A stretch of DNA of 64,000 nucleotides from Streptomyces sp. NRRL S-1022 (GTDB lineage: Bacteria; Actinomycetota; Actinomycetes; Streptomycetales; Streptomycetaceae). The notes beneath the pieces are model-generated. The model was given only the letters and a program-made list of their open reading frames with translations. It was not told the DNA's origin and searched no databases. The translations under genes were made by a program, and so were the position numbers. Positions 18,633 through 27,589 of this stretch are shown here, in pieces. Within the stretch, counting starts at the first letter, position 1. Every line of letters starts with the position of its first letter. The stretch covers positions 1 through 64,000 of the forward strand of contig NZ_JOIU01000021.1 of the NCBI RefSeq assembly GCF_000720135.1, read 5' to 3'.

Positions 18633-19374
18633 ACACGCTCCAGGTGAAGCGCGGCTGCCGGCGCTCCAGGAACGCGGCGACCCCCTCCGCGGTGTCGCCG
18701 CTGCCGCGTGCCTGCGCCCTCCAGTGGGCGTCGCGGTCGGTGCGGCCGTCGGCGAACTCCTTGGCGGCGGCCTGGGTGAGCTGCGAGCGGGACACCAGGA
18801 CCCGGGTCAGGTCCGCGACCCGCTTGTCCAGGTCGCCCCCGGGCAGCACCTCGTCCACCAGGCCGGTGTGCAGTGCCCGCCCGGCATCGATCAACTCGCC
18901 CGTGAACAGGAGGTACTTGGCCGTGGCCGGACCGACCAGCGACACCAGCCGGCGGGTCGAGGAGGCCGGGTACACGACACCGAGCTTCGCCGGTGTCACC
19001 CCGAACAGGGCCTCCTCCTCGGCCAGCCGCAGATCACAGGCCGCCGCGAGCTGCGCCCCGCCGCCCACGCAGTGCCCGCGCACCGCGGCCAGGGTCGGCT
19101 TGGGGAACGCGGCCAGGGCCTCCTCGGCCGCGACCGCGAGGGCCGGCGCCTCCTCCGGCGAGCCCTTCAGCGTGGAGATGTCGGCGCCCGCGCAGAAGGT
19201 GTCGCCCTCGCCGGTCAGCACCAGCGCCCGTACCCCGTGGTCGCGGGCCAGCGCGTCCAGCAGCGGGGGCAGGGCCCGCCACATCGCGGTCGTCATGGCG
19301 TTGCGCTTGGCGGGATGACGGATCACCACGGTGGCGACGGAGTCGGTGACCTGGTGGGACAGCTGGGGCTCCAT
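18619..19374 (-). CDS. Enoyl-CoA hydratase/isomerase family protein
   Basis: A 251-residue crotonase-fold protein. The oxyanion-hole motifs are GDTFCAGADISTL and RGHCVGGGAQLAAACDLRLA. The second catalytic glutamate position of classical hydratases falls in PAKLGVVYPASS. That segment lacks the usual ELG(L/I)xPG form, so the activity could be isomerase or another crotonase reaction. It is monocistronic, with its own short upstream region from 19375. A role in fatty-acid or aromatic degradation is inferred from family only. Confidence 0.85.
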   Translation of the reverse strand: MEPQLSHQVTDSVATVVIRHPAKRNAMTTAMWRALPPLLDALARDHGVRALVLTGEGDTFCAGADISTLKGSPEEAPALAVAAEEALAAFPKPTLAAVRGHCVGGGAQLAAACDLRLAEEEALFGVTPAKLGVVYPASSTRRLVSLVGPATAKYLLFTGELIDAGRALHTGLVDEVLPGGDLDKRVADLTRVLVSRSQLTQAAAKEFADGRTDRDAHWRAQARGSGDTAEGVAAFLERRQPRFTWSVSTPG

Positions 19375-19550
19375 GCGGGGATCGTATCGTCGGCCTCGTA
19401 CAACCCGACTAGTTCGCGAACCGGCGCCCGGGGAACAGGAACAGTCCCGACCGCGACCAGGTCACACGGAGTCGGTCAGAAACCGTTCGATACCCGCCGA
19501 CTTGTGTTCAGGAACCCGGACCGGAGCGCGTCGTTACCAACACTCGACGT

Positions 19551-20084
19551 GTGGTGACAATCGAGCGCGAGGGTGGCGACCGGACGATGGACGACCATGG
19601 GCGCGGGGACGGCCCGCGCCCAGCGGGGAGCGGTGCCGAGCGGCCGCCGGATCCCCTGCCGTACGAAGGTGTCTGGCGGTTCACCGCGGCCGCGGTGGAC
19701 GCCTCGGTCCCGCAGGCCCGGCACGCGGTGCGGGACCTGCTGCTGCGCCAGGGTGTGCCGGTCTCCGACGACCTGGTGCACGGCCTGCTGCTGATCGTCT
19801 CCGAGCTGGTCACCAACGCGGTCCGGCACGCGGCGCTGCTGTCGCCGGTGCTCGCCGTGGAGGTGGCCGTCGGAGCCGAATGGGTGCGGGTGTCCGTGGA
19901 GGACAACCACCCCTACCGTCCCACCGCCCTGGAGGCCGACCACGGCCGGACCGGGGGCCGGGGACTGCTCCTGGTGCGCGAGGTGGCGCGGGAGGCGGGC
20001 GGGGTGGTGGACGTGGAGCACACCGCGAGCGGCGGCAAGGTGATCTGGGCCGCCCTGCCGCTCAAGCCCGCGTCGCTGACGTAG
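19551..20084 (+). CDS. Anti-sigma-type HATPase (serine/threonine kinase-like ATP-binding protein)
   Basis: A 177-residue protein with a single HATPase_c domain like SpoIIAB/RsbW. The N-box is LLIVSELVTNAVRHA, and the G-boxes lie in VEDNHPYRPT and GGRGLLLVREVAREAGG. Streptomyces encodes many such small ATPases that bind sigma factors or anti-anti-sigma factors. No partner gene is adjacent. The start is uncertain: GTG at 19551 would be nearly leaderless or lack a ribosome site, and ATG at 19587 (MDDHGRG) is an alternative. The N-terminal 40 residues are low in complexity. Confidence 0.83.
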   Translation: MVTIEREGGDRTMDDHGRGDGPRPAGSGAERPPDPLPYEGVWRFTAAAVDASVPQARHAVRDLLLRQGVPVSDDLVHGLLLIVSELVTNAVRHAALLSPVLAVEVAVGAEWVRVSVEDNHPYRPTALEADHGRTGGRGLLLVREVAREAGGVVDVEHTASGGKVIWAALPLKPASLT

Positions 20085-20087
20085 CCC

Positions 20088-20681
20088 CTACCAGCCCGCG
20101 GACGGGCCCGTCAGCTCCCTGATCGCCGGGCGGGCCGCGTCCAGGACGGTCATGAACCAGGCCGAGAAGGGGTCCCTGGCGTGCCGCTCGGCCAGCTCGG
20201 CCGCCGTCACGAAGGCGGTCCGGGCTACCTCCTCCGGGTCCGGTCCGAGCGCTGCCTGCACCAGGCCGACGAACAGGTGGTTGAACTCCTGCTCCACCAG
20301 GCCCGAGGCGGGGTCCGGGTGGTTGTACCGGACCGTGCCGGCCTCCGCGAGCAGCGACGGCGACACGCCCAGCTCCTCGAACGTGCGCCGGGACGCCGCC
20401 GCGAACGGCGCCTCGCCCGGGTAGGGATGACCGCAGCAGGTGTTGGACCACACACCGGGGGAGTGGTACTTGCCGAGGGCCCGCTGCTGGAGCAGCAGCC
20501 GGCCCCGCTCGTCGAAGAGGAACACCGAGAACGCCCGGTGCAGCTGCCCGGGCGGCTGATGGGCGGCGAGCTTCTCCGCCGTACCGGTCGTCACACCCTT
20601 CTCGTCGACCAGTTCCAGCAAAATCGCCTCTGCGGTGCCCTCCGACGAGCTGTGCTTCGCGGTGGCAGGTGTGATCGGCAT
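20088..20681 (-). CDS. idi: Isopentenyl-diphosphate delta-isomerase (type I)
   Basis: A 197-residue Nudix-fold enzyme that interconverts IPP and DMAPP. The catalytic cysteine region is WSNTCCGHPYPGE, the Nudix-like helix is RRTFEELGV, and the second active-site glutamate lies in EQEFNHLFVG. The length is normal. GAAGG sits 6 bases before the ATG at 20681, favouring it over the ATG two codons upstream. Although 10 kb from the hopanoid operon, it belongs to the same precursor supply. The gene is convergent with the ATPase gene, with 3 bp between the stops. Confidence 0.95.
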   Translation of the reverse strand: MPITPATAKHSSSEGTAEAILLELVDEKGVTTGTAEKLAAHQPPGQLHRAFSVFLFDERGRLLLQQRALGKYHSPGVWSNTCCGHPYPGEAPFAAASRRTFEELGVSPSLLAEAGTVRYNHPDPASGLVEQEFNHLFVGLVQAALGPDPEEVARTAFVTAAELAERHARDPFSAWFMTVLDAARPAIRELTGPSAGW

Positions 20682-20857
20682 ACCCATCCTTCGCCTCGGT
20701 TCTCGCACCCCAAGTCTGCCGTACGAATCCGGCACTCCCGGCACGTCCACGGGCCCGCGCGCGGCGCGGCATCCGGGAGCCGGACCCGGTGGATCATCGT
20801 GCCCGGCGACCGCCGCGGGGAACCGTCCGGGGATGCGCCGAACGGGAGTGCGTACGG

Positions 20858-21799
20858 TCAGTGGCACAGCCGCGCTTCGTGCTCCGCGTGACCGCCCGGC
20901 TCCAGCTGGAAGGTGCAGTGCTCCACGTCGAAGTGGTGGCCGATGCAGCCCTGCAGCTCGTGCAGCATCTTCTCGTGCCCGATGGCGTTCAGCGCCTCGG
21001 AGCTGACCACCACGTGCGCCGAGAGCACCGGCATGCCCGAGGTGATCGTCCAGGCGTGCAGGTCGTGGACGTCCTCCACGCCCTCCAGCGCCAGGATGTG
21101 CGCCCGGACCTCCGCCATGTCGACCCCCTTGGGGGCCGCCTCCAGCAGCACGTCCAGCGTCTCGCGCAGCAGCTTCAGCGTCCGCGGCACGATCATCAGC
21201 CCGATGACCAGCGAGGCGACCGGGTCCGCCGCCTGCCAGCCGGTGGTCAGGATCACGGCCGCCGAGATCAGCACCGCCACCGAGCCCAGCGCGTCCGCGG
21301 CCACCTCCAGGAAGGCGCCGCGCACGTTCAGGCTCTCCTTCTGGCCGCGCATCAGCAGGACCAGCGAGACGGAGTTCGCGACCAGGCCGACGAGGCCGAA
21401 CACGACCATCAGGCCGCCCCGGGTCGCCGCGGGCTCCACGAACCGCTGCACCGCCTCGTACAGCACGTATCCGCCGACCCCGAGCAGCAGCAGACAGTTG
21501 GCCAGAGCCGCGAGGATCTCGGCGCGGGCGAAGCCGAAGGTGCGGTTGGTGCTCGCCGGGCGGTTCGCGAAGTGCACGGCGACCAGCGCCATGCCCAGGC
21601 CCACCGCGTCGGTCGCCATGTGGGCCGCGTCCGCGATCAGCGCGAGCGAGTCCGCGACCAGCCCGCCGACGATCTCGACCACCATGACCGTCAGCGTGAT
21701 GCCGAGCGCGATCCGCAGCCGGCCCCGGTACGCGGCCGTGGCCGTACCCGGAGCCGGCACGTGGGTGTGCGCGTGCCCGTGGTCGTGCCCTGCCCCCAT
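20858..21799 (-). CDS. Cation diffusion facilitator (Zn/Co/Cd efflux, CzcD type)
   Basis: A 313-residue metal-cation:proton antiporter. The histidine-rich N-terminus (HDHGHAHTH) is a typical metal sensor. Six membrane segments carry the transport site residues in IADAAHMATDAVGL and LEVAADALGSVAVLI. A cytoplasmic C-terminal domain of about 90 residues contains VEDVHDLHAWTITSG. Zinc is the most likely substrate by family, with cobalt or cadmium possible. No metalloregulator lies beside it. The ATG start is 163 bp from the galE stop region. Confidence 0.92.
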   Translation of the reverse strand: MGAGHDHGHAHTHVPAPGTATAAYRGRLRIALGITLTVMVVEIVGGLVADSLALIADAAHMATDAVGLGMALVAVHFANRPASTNRTFGFARAEILAALANCLLLLGVGGYVLYEAVQRFVEPAATRGGLMVVFGLVGLVANSVSLVLLMRGQKESLNVRGAFLEVAADALGSVAVLISAAVILTTGWQAADPVASLVIGLMIVPRTLKLLRETLDVLLEAAPKGVDMAEVRAHILALEGVEDVHDLHAWTITSGMPVLSAHVVVSSEALNAIGHEKMLHELQGCIGHHFDVEHCTFQLEPGGHAEHEARLCH

Positions 21800-21960
21800 G
21801 ACTACCGCCTTCCGTGTGCCTGCCCGGAGGCCAGTGAACTACGGGGCGCGGGCAGCGGGCAACGCGGCACTGAACACCGTTGTCATGTGCTCTGATCTGC
21901 GGAAACGTTCCGCAGGTCAGCGTGGCCGCGGCTCACCGGCCGGGGTGCGGCCGCCGGCGC

Positions 21961-22932
21961 TCACCGGCCGTGGTGCAGCCGCCAGCCCGCCCACGCCGAC
22001 TCGACCATCTCCCGCACCCCGCGCCGGGCCCGCCAGCCCAGCACCTCGGCGGCCCGCTCGGCCGAGGCCACCGCGCGCGGGGCGTCACCGGGACGCCGTT
22101 CCTCCACCACGGGCGCCCGGCGGTCCCCGGTCACCTCTCCGACGACCGTGATCAGCTCGCGCACCGAGACGCCCTCGCCCCGGCCGATGTTCAGCGTCAG
22201 ATCGCCGGACGGCTCCCCGCCGGCCAGCCGCCGGGCCGCGGCCAGGTGGGCGTCGGCGAGATCGGCGACGTGGATGTAGTCGCGCACGCAGGTGCCGTCC
22301 GGCGTCGGGTAGTCGTCGCCGAAGATGCGCGGGGCCTCGTCACGGGTGAGCCGGTCGAAGACCATCGGCACGATGTTGAACACACCCGTGTCCGCCAGCT
22401 CCGGCGCCGCGGCGCCCGCCACGTTGAAGAAGCGCAGGCACACCGTGGAGATCCCGTGCGCCCGGCCCGCCGCCCGCACCAGCCACTCCCCGGCCAGCTT
22501 GGTCTCGCCGTACGGGTTCACCGGGGCGCACGGGGTGTCCTCGGTGATCAGGTCCACGTCCGGGTTGCCGTACACGGCCGCCGACGAGGAGAACAGCAGC
22601 CGGCCGATGCCCGCCTCGGCGACCGCGTCCAGCAGGGTGGCCAGACCGCCCACGTTCTCCCGGTAGTAGCGGGTGGGCTGCGCCACCGACTCCGCGACCT
22701 GCTTGCGCGCTGCGAGATGCACCACACCCGTCACGCCGTGCTCCGCGAAGACCCGCTTGAGCAGGTCCCCGTCCAGCGTCGAGCCCCGGACGAGCGGCAC
22801 CTCGGCCGGCAGCCGCGCGGGCACGGCGGCCGACAGGTCGTCCAGCGCCACGACGCTCTCCCCGGCGCCCGCCATGGCCCGCGCCACGTGCGCCCCGATG
22901 TATCCGGCTCCGCCGGTGATCAGCCACGTCAT
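21961..22932 (-). CDS. galE: UDP-glucose 4-epimerase-like NAD-dependent sugar epimerase
   Basis: A 323-residue extended short-chain dehydrogenase. The N-terminal NAD motif is LITGGAGYIGAHVARAMAG. The catalytic serine region is LLFSSSAAVYG, and Tyr/Lys are in PYGETKLAGEW. PTPDGTCVRDYIHVADLADAH is diagnostic of the GalE group. It would supply UDP-galactose or a related sugar. It is divergent from the CDP-alcohol cassette that includes a glycosyltransferase and exporter, and may feed it. The ATG at 22932 directly precedes the NAD motif. Confidence 0.9.
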   Translation of the reverse strand: MTWLITGGAGYIGAHVARAMAGAGESVVALDDLSAAVPARLPAEVPLVRGSTLDGDLLKRVFAEHGVTGVVHLAARKQVAESVAQPTRYYRENVGGLATLLDAVAEAGIGRLLFSSSAAVYGNPDVDLITEDTPCAPVNPYGETKLAGEWLVRAAGRAHGISTVCLRFFNVAGAAAPELADTGVFNIVPMVFDRLTRDEAPRIFGDDYPTPDGTCVRDYIHVADLADAHLAAARRLAGGEPSGDLTLNIGRGEGVSVRELITVVGEVTGDRRAPVVEERRPGDAPRAVASAERAAEVLGWRARRGVREMVESAWAGWRLHHGR

Positions 22933-23198
22933 GGTCGTCCACCCTATGCCGCCCCGCCCCGGTGTCCCGGTTGCCCGGGTCTGCCCCACCGGTTTGTGGG
23001 CCGGGCCCCCGATCCCCGATGATGATCGCGGCAAAGGCCGGGGCAGTCCTCGTGGACCGGGCCGTGAACGGCCGGTGAACACGGGCTCCGGCCCATCCGA
23101 TAGCCTCTGCCGACATGCCGCCCGGGTGCCGCAGGCAGGGGCGCCCCACCACGCAGACGACCGGCGCCCGCGCGCCGGCACCCAGGGAGTGAGTTCGG

Positions 23199-25034
23199 TT
23201 GTCGACCGCCATCGTCACCGGTCAGCCGGTCCCCGGATCGTCCCTGGAGCACGATCTGCGGTCCCTCGGCTTCGAGGTGCGACCGGCGGCCGACGCCGCG
23301 GAGACGGAGGCCCTGCTCGCCGCCGTGCCGGCCGGCCGGCGCGTGGCCCTGGTCGACGCCCGTTTCGTCGGCCACCCGCACGCGCTGCGCCTCGGCCTGA
23401 CCGACCCGCGCTTCCCGCTCGCCGCCGTACCCGGCGCCGTCACCGCCCAGCCCGCCGCCCGGCAGGCGCTCACCCGGGCCGTGGCCCGCGAGACCTCTGC
23501 CGACGGCGGCACCACCGGGACCGGCGGGGCCCCCGCGCTCGCCGTGGACTGCCTCGCCGACCGGGTCGCCGGCGCGCTCGACGCCGACGGCGGCGCGGTG
23601 CACCGGCCGGAGCTGGGCAGCCTGGTCGCCACCGTCCCCGACGACCCGCAGGCCCGCAACGAGGCCCGGCAGGCCGTGGCCGCCGTCGACGACGAGGCCG
23701 TACGCCTGAAGTCGGCCGTGAAGTCCCGCGACGGCTTCTTCACCACGTTCTTCATCAGCCCGTACTCGCGCTACCTCGCCCGCTGGTGCGCCCGCCGCGG
23801 CCTGACCCCGAACCAGGTCACCACGGCCTCGCTGCTCACCGCGCTGATAGCGGCGGGCTGCGCGGCGACCGGCACCCGCGGCGGCTTCGTCGCGGCCGGT
23901 GTGCTGCTGATCGCCTCCTTCGTCCTGGACTGCACCGACGGCCAGCTCGCCCGCTACGCCCTGAAGTACTCCACCCTCGGCGCCTGGCTCGACGCCACCT
24001 TCGACCGGGCCAAGGAGTACGCCTACTACGCCGGCCTCGCGCTCGGCGCATCGGCCGCGGGCGGCAGCGGGGGAGGCGACGACGTGTGGGCGCTCGCGCT
24101 CGGCGCGATGATCCTGCAGACCTGCCGGCACGTGGTCGACTTCTCCTTCAACGAGGCCAACCACGACGCCACCGCCAACACCAGCCCCACCGCCGCCCTC
24201 TCCGACAAGCTCGACAGCGTCGGCTGGACGGTGTGGCTGCGGCGGATGATCGTGCTGCCGATCGGCGAACGCTGGGCGCTGATCGCGGTCCTCACCGCGG
24301 CCACCACCCCGCGGATCACCTTCTACGTCCTGCTCGCCGGCTGCGCCTTCGCGGCGACGTACACGACCGCCGGCCGGGTGCTGCGCTCGCTGACCCGCAA
24401 GGCGCAGCGGACCGACCGGGCCGCCCAGGCCCTCGCCGACCTCGCCGACTCCGGACCGCTCGCCGGTGCCGTGCGGCGCGTGGCCGGCAAGGGGCTGCCC
24501 GGCCTCGCCGTCCCCGCCGTCGCCCTCCTCGGCGGCGCCGCCGTCACGGCCGCCTCGGCCCTCACGGACTTCGGCGGGCCGCTGCCGGTCGCCGGCGCCC
24601 TCGTGTACGTCCTCGCCTCGGCCCTCGCCGTCGCCCGCCCCCTCAAGGGCGCCCTCGACTGGCTGGTCCCGCCCTTCTTCCGGGCCGCCGAGTACGGCAC
24701 GGTGCTCGCCCTGGCCTGCAAAGCCGGGGTGAACGGGGCCCTTCCTGCGGCTTTCGGCCTGGTGGCGGCCGTCGCCTACCATCACTACGACACGGTGTAC
24801 CGCATCCGCGGCAACGCCGGAGCGCCCCCGGCCCGGCTGGTGCGCGCCATCGGGGGGCACGAGGGGCGGACGCTGCTCGTCACCGTCCTCGCCGCGGTGC
24901 TCACCGCTGCTCAGTTCCAGGCCGCGCTCACGGTCCTCGCCGTGGCCGTCGCCCTGGTGGTGCTCGTCGAGAGCATCCGCTTCTGGGTGTCCGCTGGGGC
25001 GCCCGCCGTACACGACGAAGGAGAAACCGCATGA
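23199..25034 (+). CDS. CDP-alcohol phosphatidyltransferase-family membrane protein (DUF5941-like)
   Basis: A 611-residue protein with an N-terminal soluble region of about 180 residues, then a polytopic membrane domain. The CDP-alcohol phosphotransferase signature is complete: D244, D247, G248, A251, R252, G261, D265 and D269 (DCTDGQLAR then GAWLDATFD). It should transfer a phospho-alcohol from a CDP-alcohol, or a phosphatidyl group, to a hydroxyl acceptor. The last 170 residues add further hydrophobic segments. The start is a TTG with GGGAG 9 bases upstream. The next gene overlaps it by ATGA, indicating translational coupling. Substrate unknown. Confidence 0.85.
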   Translation: MSTAIVTGQPVPGSSLEHDLRSLGFEVRPAADAAETEALLAAVPAGRRVALVDARFVGHPHALRLGLTDPRFPLAAVPGAVTAQPAARQALTRAVARETSADGGTTGTGGAPALAVDCLADRVAGALDADGGAVHRPELGSLVATVPDDPQARNEARQAVAAVDDEAVRLKSAVKSRDGFFTTFFISPYSRYLARWCARRGLTPNQVTTASLLTALIAAGCAATGTRGGFVAAGVLLIASFVLDCTDGQLARYALKYSTLGAWLDATFDRAKEYAYYAGLALGASAAGGSGGGDDVWALALGAMILQTCRHVVDFSFNEANHDATANTSPTAALSDKLDSVGWTVWLRRMIVLPIGERWALIAVLTAATTPRITFYVLLAGCAFAATYTTAGRVLRSLTRKAQRTDRAAQALADLADSGPLAGAVRRVAGKGLPGLAVPAVALLGGAAVTAASALTDFGGPLPVAGALVYVLASALAVARPLKGALDWLVPPFFRAAEYGTVLALACKAGVNGALPAAFGLVAAVAYHHYDTVYRIRGNAGAPPARLVRAIGGHEGRTLLVTVLAAVLTAAQFQAALTVLAVAVALVVLVESIRFWVSAGAPAVHDEGETA

Positions 25035-25783
25035 TCGGCCTCGTGCTCGCGGCCGGCGCCGGACGGCGTCTGCGCCCCTACACCGACAGCCTGCCGAAGG
25101 CGCTGGTGCCGGTGGGGCCCGCGGGCATAGAGGACTCGATCACGGTGCTGGACCTGACGCTCGGCAACTTCGCCGAGATCGGGCTGACCGAGGTCGCGAT
25201 CATCGTCGGCTACCGCAAGGAGGCCGTCTACGAGCGCAAGGCGGCCCTGGAGGCCAAGTACGGCCTCAAGCTCACCCTCATCGACAACGACAAGGCCGAG
25301 GAGTGGAACAACGCCTACTCCCTGTGGTGCGGCCGTGACGCCCTCAAGGACGGCGTGATCCTCGCCAACGGCGACACCGTGCACCCGGTCTCCGTCGAGA
25401 AGACCCTGCTCGCCGCGCGGGGCGAGGGCCGGCGCATCATCCTCGCCCTCGACACCGTGAAGAACCTCGCCGACGAGGAGATGAAGGTCGTCGTCGACCC
25501 CGGCAAGGGCATGACGCGGATCACCAAGCTGATGGACCCGGCCGAGGCCACCGGCGAGTACATCGGCGTCACCCTGATCGAGGGCGACGCCGCTGCGGAG
25601 CTGGCCGACGCGCTGAAGACGGTCTGGGAGACCGACCCGCAGCAGTTCTACGAGCACGGCTACCAGGAGCTCGTCAACCGGGGCTTCCGTATCGACGTGG
25701 CGCCGATCGGCGACGTCAAGTGGGTCGAGATCGACAACCACGACGACCTCGCCCGTGGACGGGAGATCGCGTGCCAGTACTGA
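25031..25783 (+). CDS. Sugar/alcohol-phosphate nucleotidyltransferase (LicC-like)
   Basis: A 250-residue nucleotidyltransferase. The N-terminal NTP-binding loop is LVLAAGAGRRLRPYTDSLPK. A metal-binding aspartate lies in VILANGDTVHP. WNNAYSLWCGRD resembles the NN-YSL motif of LicC-type phosphocholine or phosphonate cytidylyltransferases, more than that of RmlA-type sugar enzymes. It is therefore a good candidate to make the CDP-activated alcohol for the flanking CDP-alcohol transferases. Nucleotide specificity for CTP is inferred. It overlaps both neighbours. Confidence 0.83.
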   Translation: MIGLVLAAGAGRRLRPYTDSLPKALVPVGPAGIEDSITVLDLTLGNFAEIGLTEVAIIVGYRKEAVYERKAALEAKYGLKLTLIDNDKAEEWNNAYSLWCGRDALKDGVILANGDTVHPVSVEKTLLAARGEGRRIILALDTVKNLADEEMKVVVDPGKGMTRITKLMDPAEATGEYIGVTLIEGDAAAELADALKTVWETDPQQFYEHGYQELVNRGFRIDVAPIGDVKWVEIDNHDDLARGREIACQY

Positions 25784-26832
25784 CCCGGCTCATCCCCTCG
25801 CCGGTCGTCGTGGACATCCGCCCGGGTGCTCTGGACGACCTGGCCTCGGTCCTCGCCGACGAGCGCGTCTCGCAGTCCGGCAAGCTCGCCATCGCCGTCA
25901 GCGGCGGCTCCGGCGCCCGGCTGCGCGAACGGATCGCCCCCTCGCTGCCCGGCGCCAGCTGGTACGAGGTCGGCGGCGGCACCATCGACGACGCGGTGCG
26001 GCTGGCGAGCGACATAAAGGCCGGCCACTACGACGCGGTCGTCGGCCTCGGCGGCGGGAAGATCATCGACTGCGCCAAGTTCGCGGCGGCCCGGGTCGGC
26101 CTGCCGCTGGTCGCGGTCGCCACCAACCTCGCCCACGACGGCCTGTGCTCCCCGGTCGCGACCCTCGACAACGACGCGGGCCGCGGCTCGTACGGCGTGC
26201 CCAACCCGATCGCGGTCATCATCGACCTCGACGTGATCCGTGAGGCACCCGTCCGGTTCGTCCGCTCCGGCATCGGCGACGCCGTCTCCAACATCTCCGC
26301 GGTCGCGGACTGGGAGCTGGCGAACCGGGTCAACGGCGAGAAGATCGACGGTCTGGCCGCCGCCATGGCCCGCCAGGCCGGCGAGGCGGTGCTCCGGCAC
26401 CCCGGCGGGGTCGGCGACGACGGCTTCCTCCAGGTGCTCGCCGAGTCGCTGGTCCTCACCGGCATCGCCATGTCCGTGTCGGGCGACTCGCGCCCGTCCT
26501 CCGGCGCCTGCCACGAGATCAACCACGCCTTCGACCTGCTCTACCCCAAGCGCGCCGCCGCCCACGGCGAGCAGTGCGGCCTCGGTGCCGCCTTCGCGAT
26601 GTACCTGCGCGGCGCCCACGAGGAGTCGGCGTACATGGCCGAGGTGCTGCGCCGGCACGGGCTCCCGGTGCTGCCGGAGGAGATCGGCTTCACGCTGGAC
26701 GAGTTCGTCCGCGCGGTGGAGTTCGCCCCCGAGACCCGGCCCGGCCGCTACACGATCCTCGAACACCTCGACCTCAAGACGAACCAGATCAAGGACATCT
26801 ACGCCGACTATGTCAAGGCCATCGGTAGCTGA
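25771..26832 (+). CDS. Glycerol-1-phosphate dehydrogenase-like iron/zinc alcohol dehydrogenase
   Basis: A 353-residue protein of the iron-containing/G1P dehydrogenase fold (EgsA/AraM group). The nucleotide loop is VVGLGGGKIIDCAKFAA. Probable metal ligands are D170 (SGIGDAVSN), H248 (GACHEINHAFD) and H265 (RAAAHGEQCG). It may reduce dihydroxyacetone phosphate or a related keto-phosphate to the alcohol phosphate, which the preceding nucleotidyltransferase would then activate. This pathway is inferred from gene order. The GTG at 25771 gives a 13-bp overlap with the previous gene. Confidence 0.83.
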   Translation: MPVLTRLIPSPVVVDIRPGALDDLASVLADERVSQSGKLAIAVSGGSGARLRERIAPSLPGASWYEVGGGTIDDAVRLASDIKAGHYDAVVGLGGGKIIDCAKFAAARVGLPLVAVATNLAHDGLCSPVATLDNDAGRGSYGVPNPIAVIIDLDVIREAPVRFVRSGIGDAVSNISAVADWELANRVNGEKIDGLAAAMARQAGEAVLRHPGGVGDDGFLQVLAESLVLTGIAMSVSGDSRPSSGACHEINHAFDLLYPKRAAAHGEQCGLGAAFAMYLRGAHEESAYMAEVLRRHGLPVLPEEIGFTLDEFVRAVEFAPETRPGRYTILEHLDLKTNQIKDIYADYVKAIGS

Positions 26833-27589
26833 ACTCCGTCCGGTCGTCCACCCCGCGGGGGTGAAGGACCGGCGCAGCGGTGAGCACTGGGCGGGACGCC
26901 TCTACATGCGCGAGGTGTCCCTGCGCGTCGACCGCTACCTGGTGAACACCAGGGTCACGCCCAACCAGCTCACGTACCTGATGACCGTCTGCGGGGTGCT
27001 CGCGGCCCCGGCCCTGCTGGTGCCGGGGATCCCGGGCGCCGTGCTGGGCGTGGTCGCCACCCAGCTGTACCTGCTGCTGGACTGCGTCGACGGCGAGATC
27101 GCCCGCTGGAAGAAGCAGTACTCGCTCGCCGGGGTCTACCTGGACCGCGTCGGCGCCTACCTCACCGACGCGGCCGTACTGGTCGGCCTCGGCCTGCGCG
27201 CCGCCGACCTGTGGGGCGGCGGCCGGATCGACTGGCTGTGGGCCTTCCTCGGCACCCTCGCCGCGCTCGGTGCCATCCTGATCAAGGCCGAGACCGACCT
27301 GGTCGGCGTCGCCCGCCACCAGACCGGCAGGCCCCCGGTGCAGGAGGCCGCCTCCGAGCTGCGCTCCTCCGGCATGGCGCTGGCCCGCCGGGCCGCCGCG
27401 GCGCTGAAGTTCCACCGGCTGATCCTCGGCATCGAGGCCTCGCTGCTCATCCTGGTCCTCGCGATCGTGGACCAGGCGCGCGGCGACCTGTTCTTCACCC
27501 GCCTCGGTACGGCCGTCCTCGCGGGCATCGCCCTGCTGCAGACGCTGCTGCACCTGGTGTCCATCCTCGCCTCCAGCAGGCTGAAGTGA
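26810..27589 (+). CDS. Second CDP-alcohol phosphatidyltransferase-family protein, with altered last Asp
   Basis: A 259-residue membrane protein with the CDP-alcohol transferase signature DCVDGEIAR, then GVYLDRVGAYLTD. D91, D94, G95, A98, R99, G108 and D112 fit the family pattern. The fourth aspartate, which should be at position 116, is alanine; D120 is the nearest acid. That aspartate is the proposed general base, so activity may be altered. I chose the ATG at 26810 (23-bp overlap with the upstream gene); GTG at 26861 is the alternative. The GT2 gene starts at its stop codon (GTGA). Confidence 0.82.
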   Translation: MSRPSVAELRPVVHPAGVKDRRSGEHWAGRLYMREVSLRVDRYLVNTRVTPNQLTYLMTVCGVLAAPALLVPGIPGAVLGVVATQLYLLLDCVDGEIARWKKQYSLAGVYLDRVGAYLTDAAVLVGLGLRAADLWGGGRIDWLWAFLGTLAALGAILIKAETDLVGVARHQTGRPPVQEAASELRSSGMALARRAAAALKFHRLILGIEASLLILVLAIVDQARGDLFFTRLGTAVLAGIALLQTLLHLVSILASSRLK

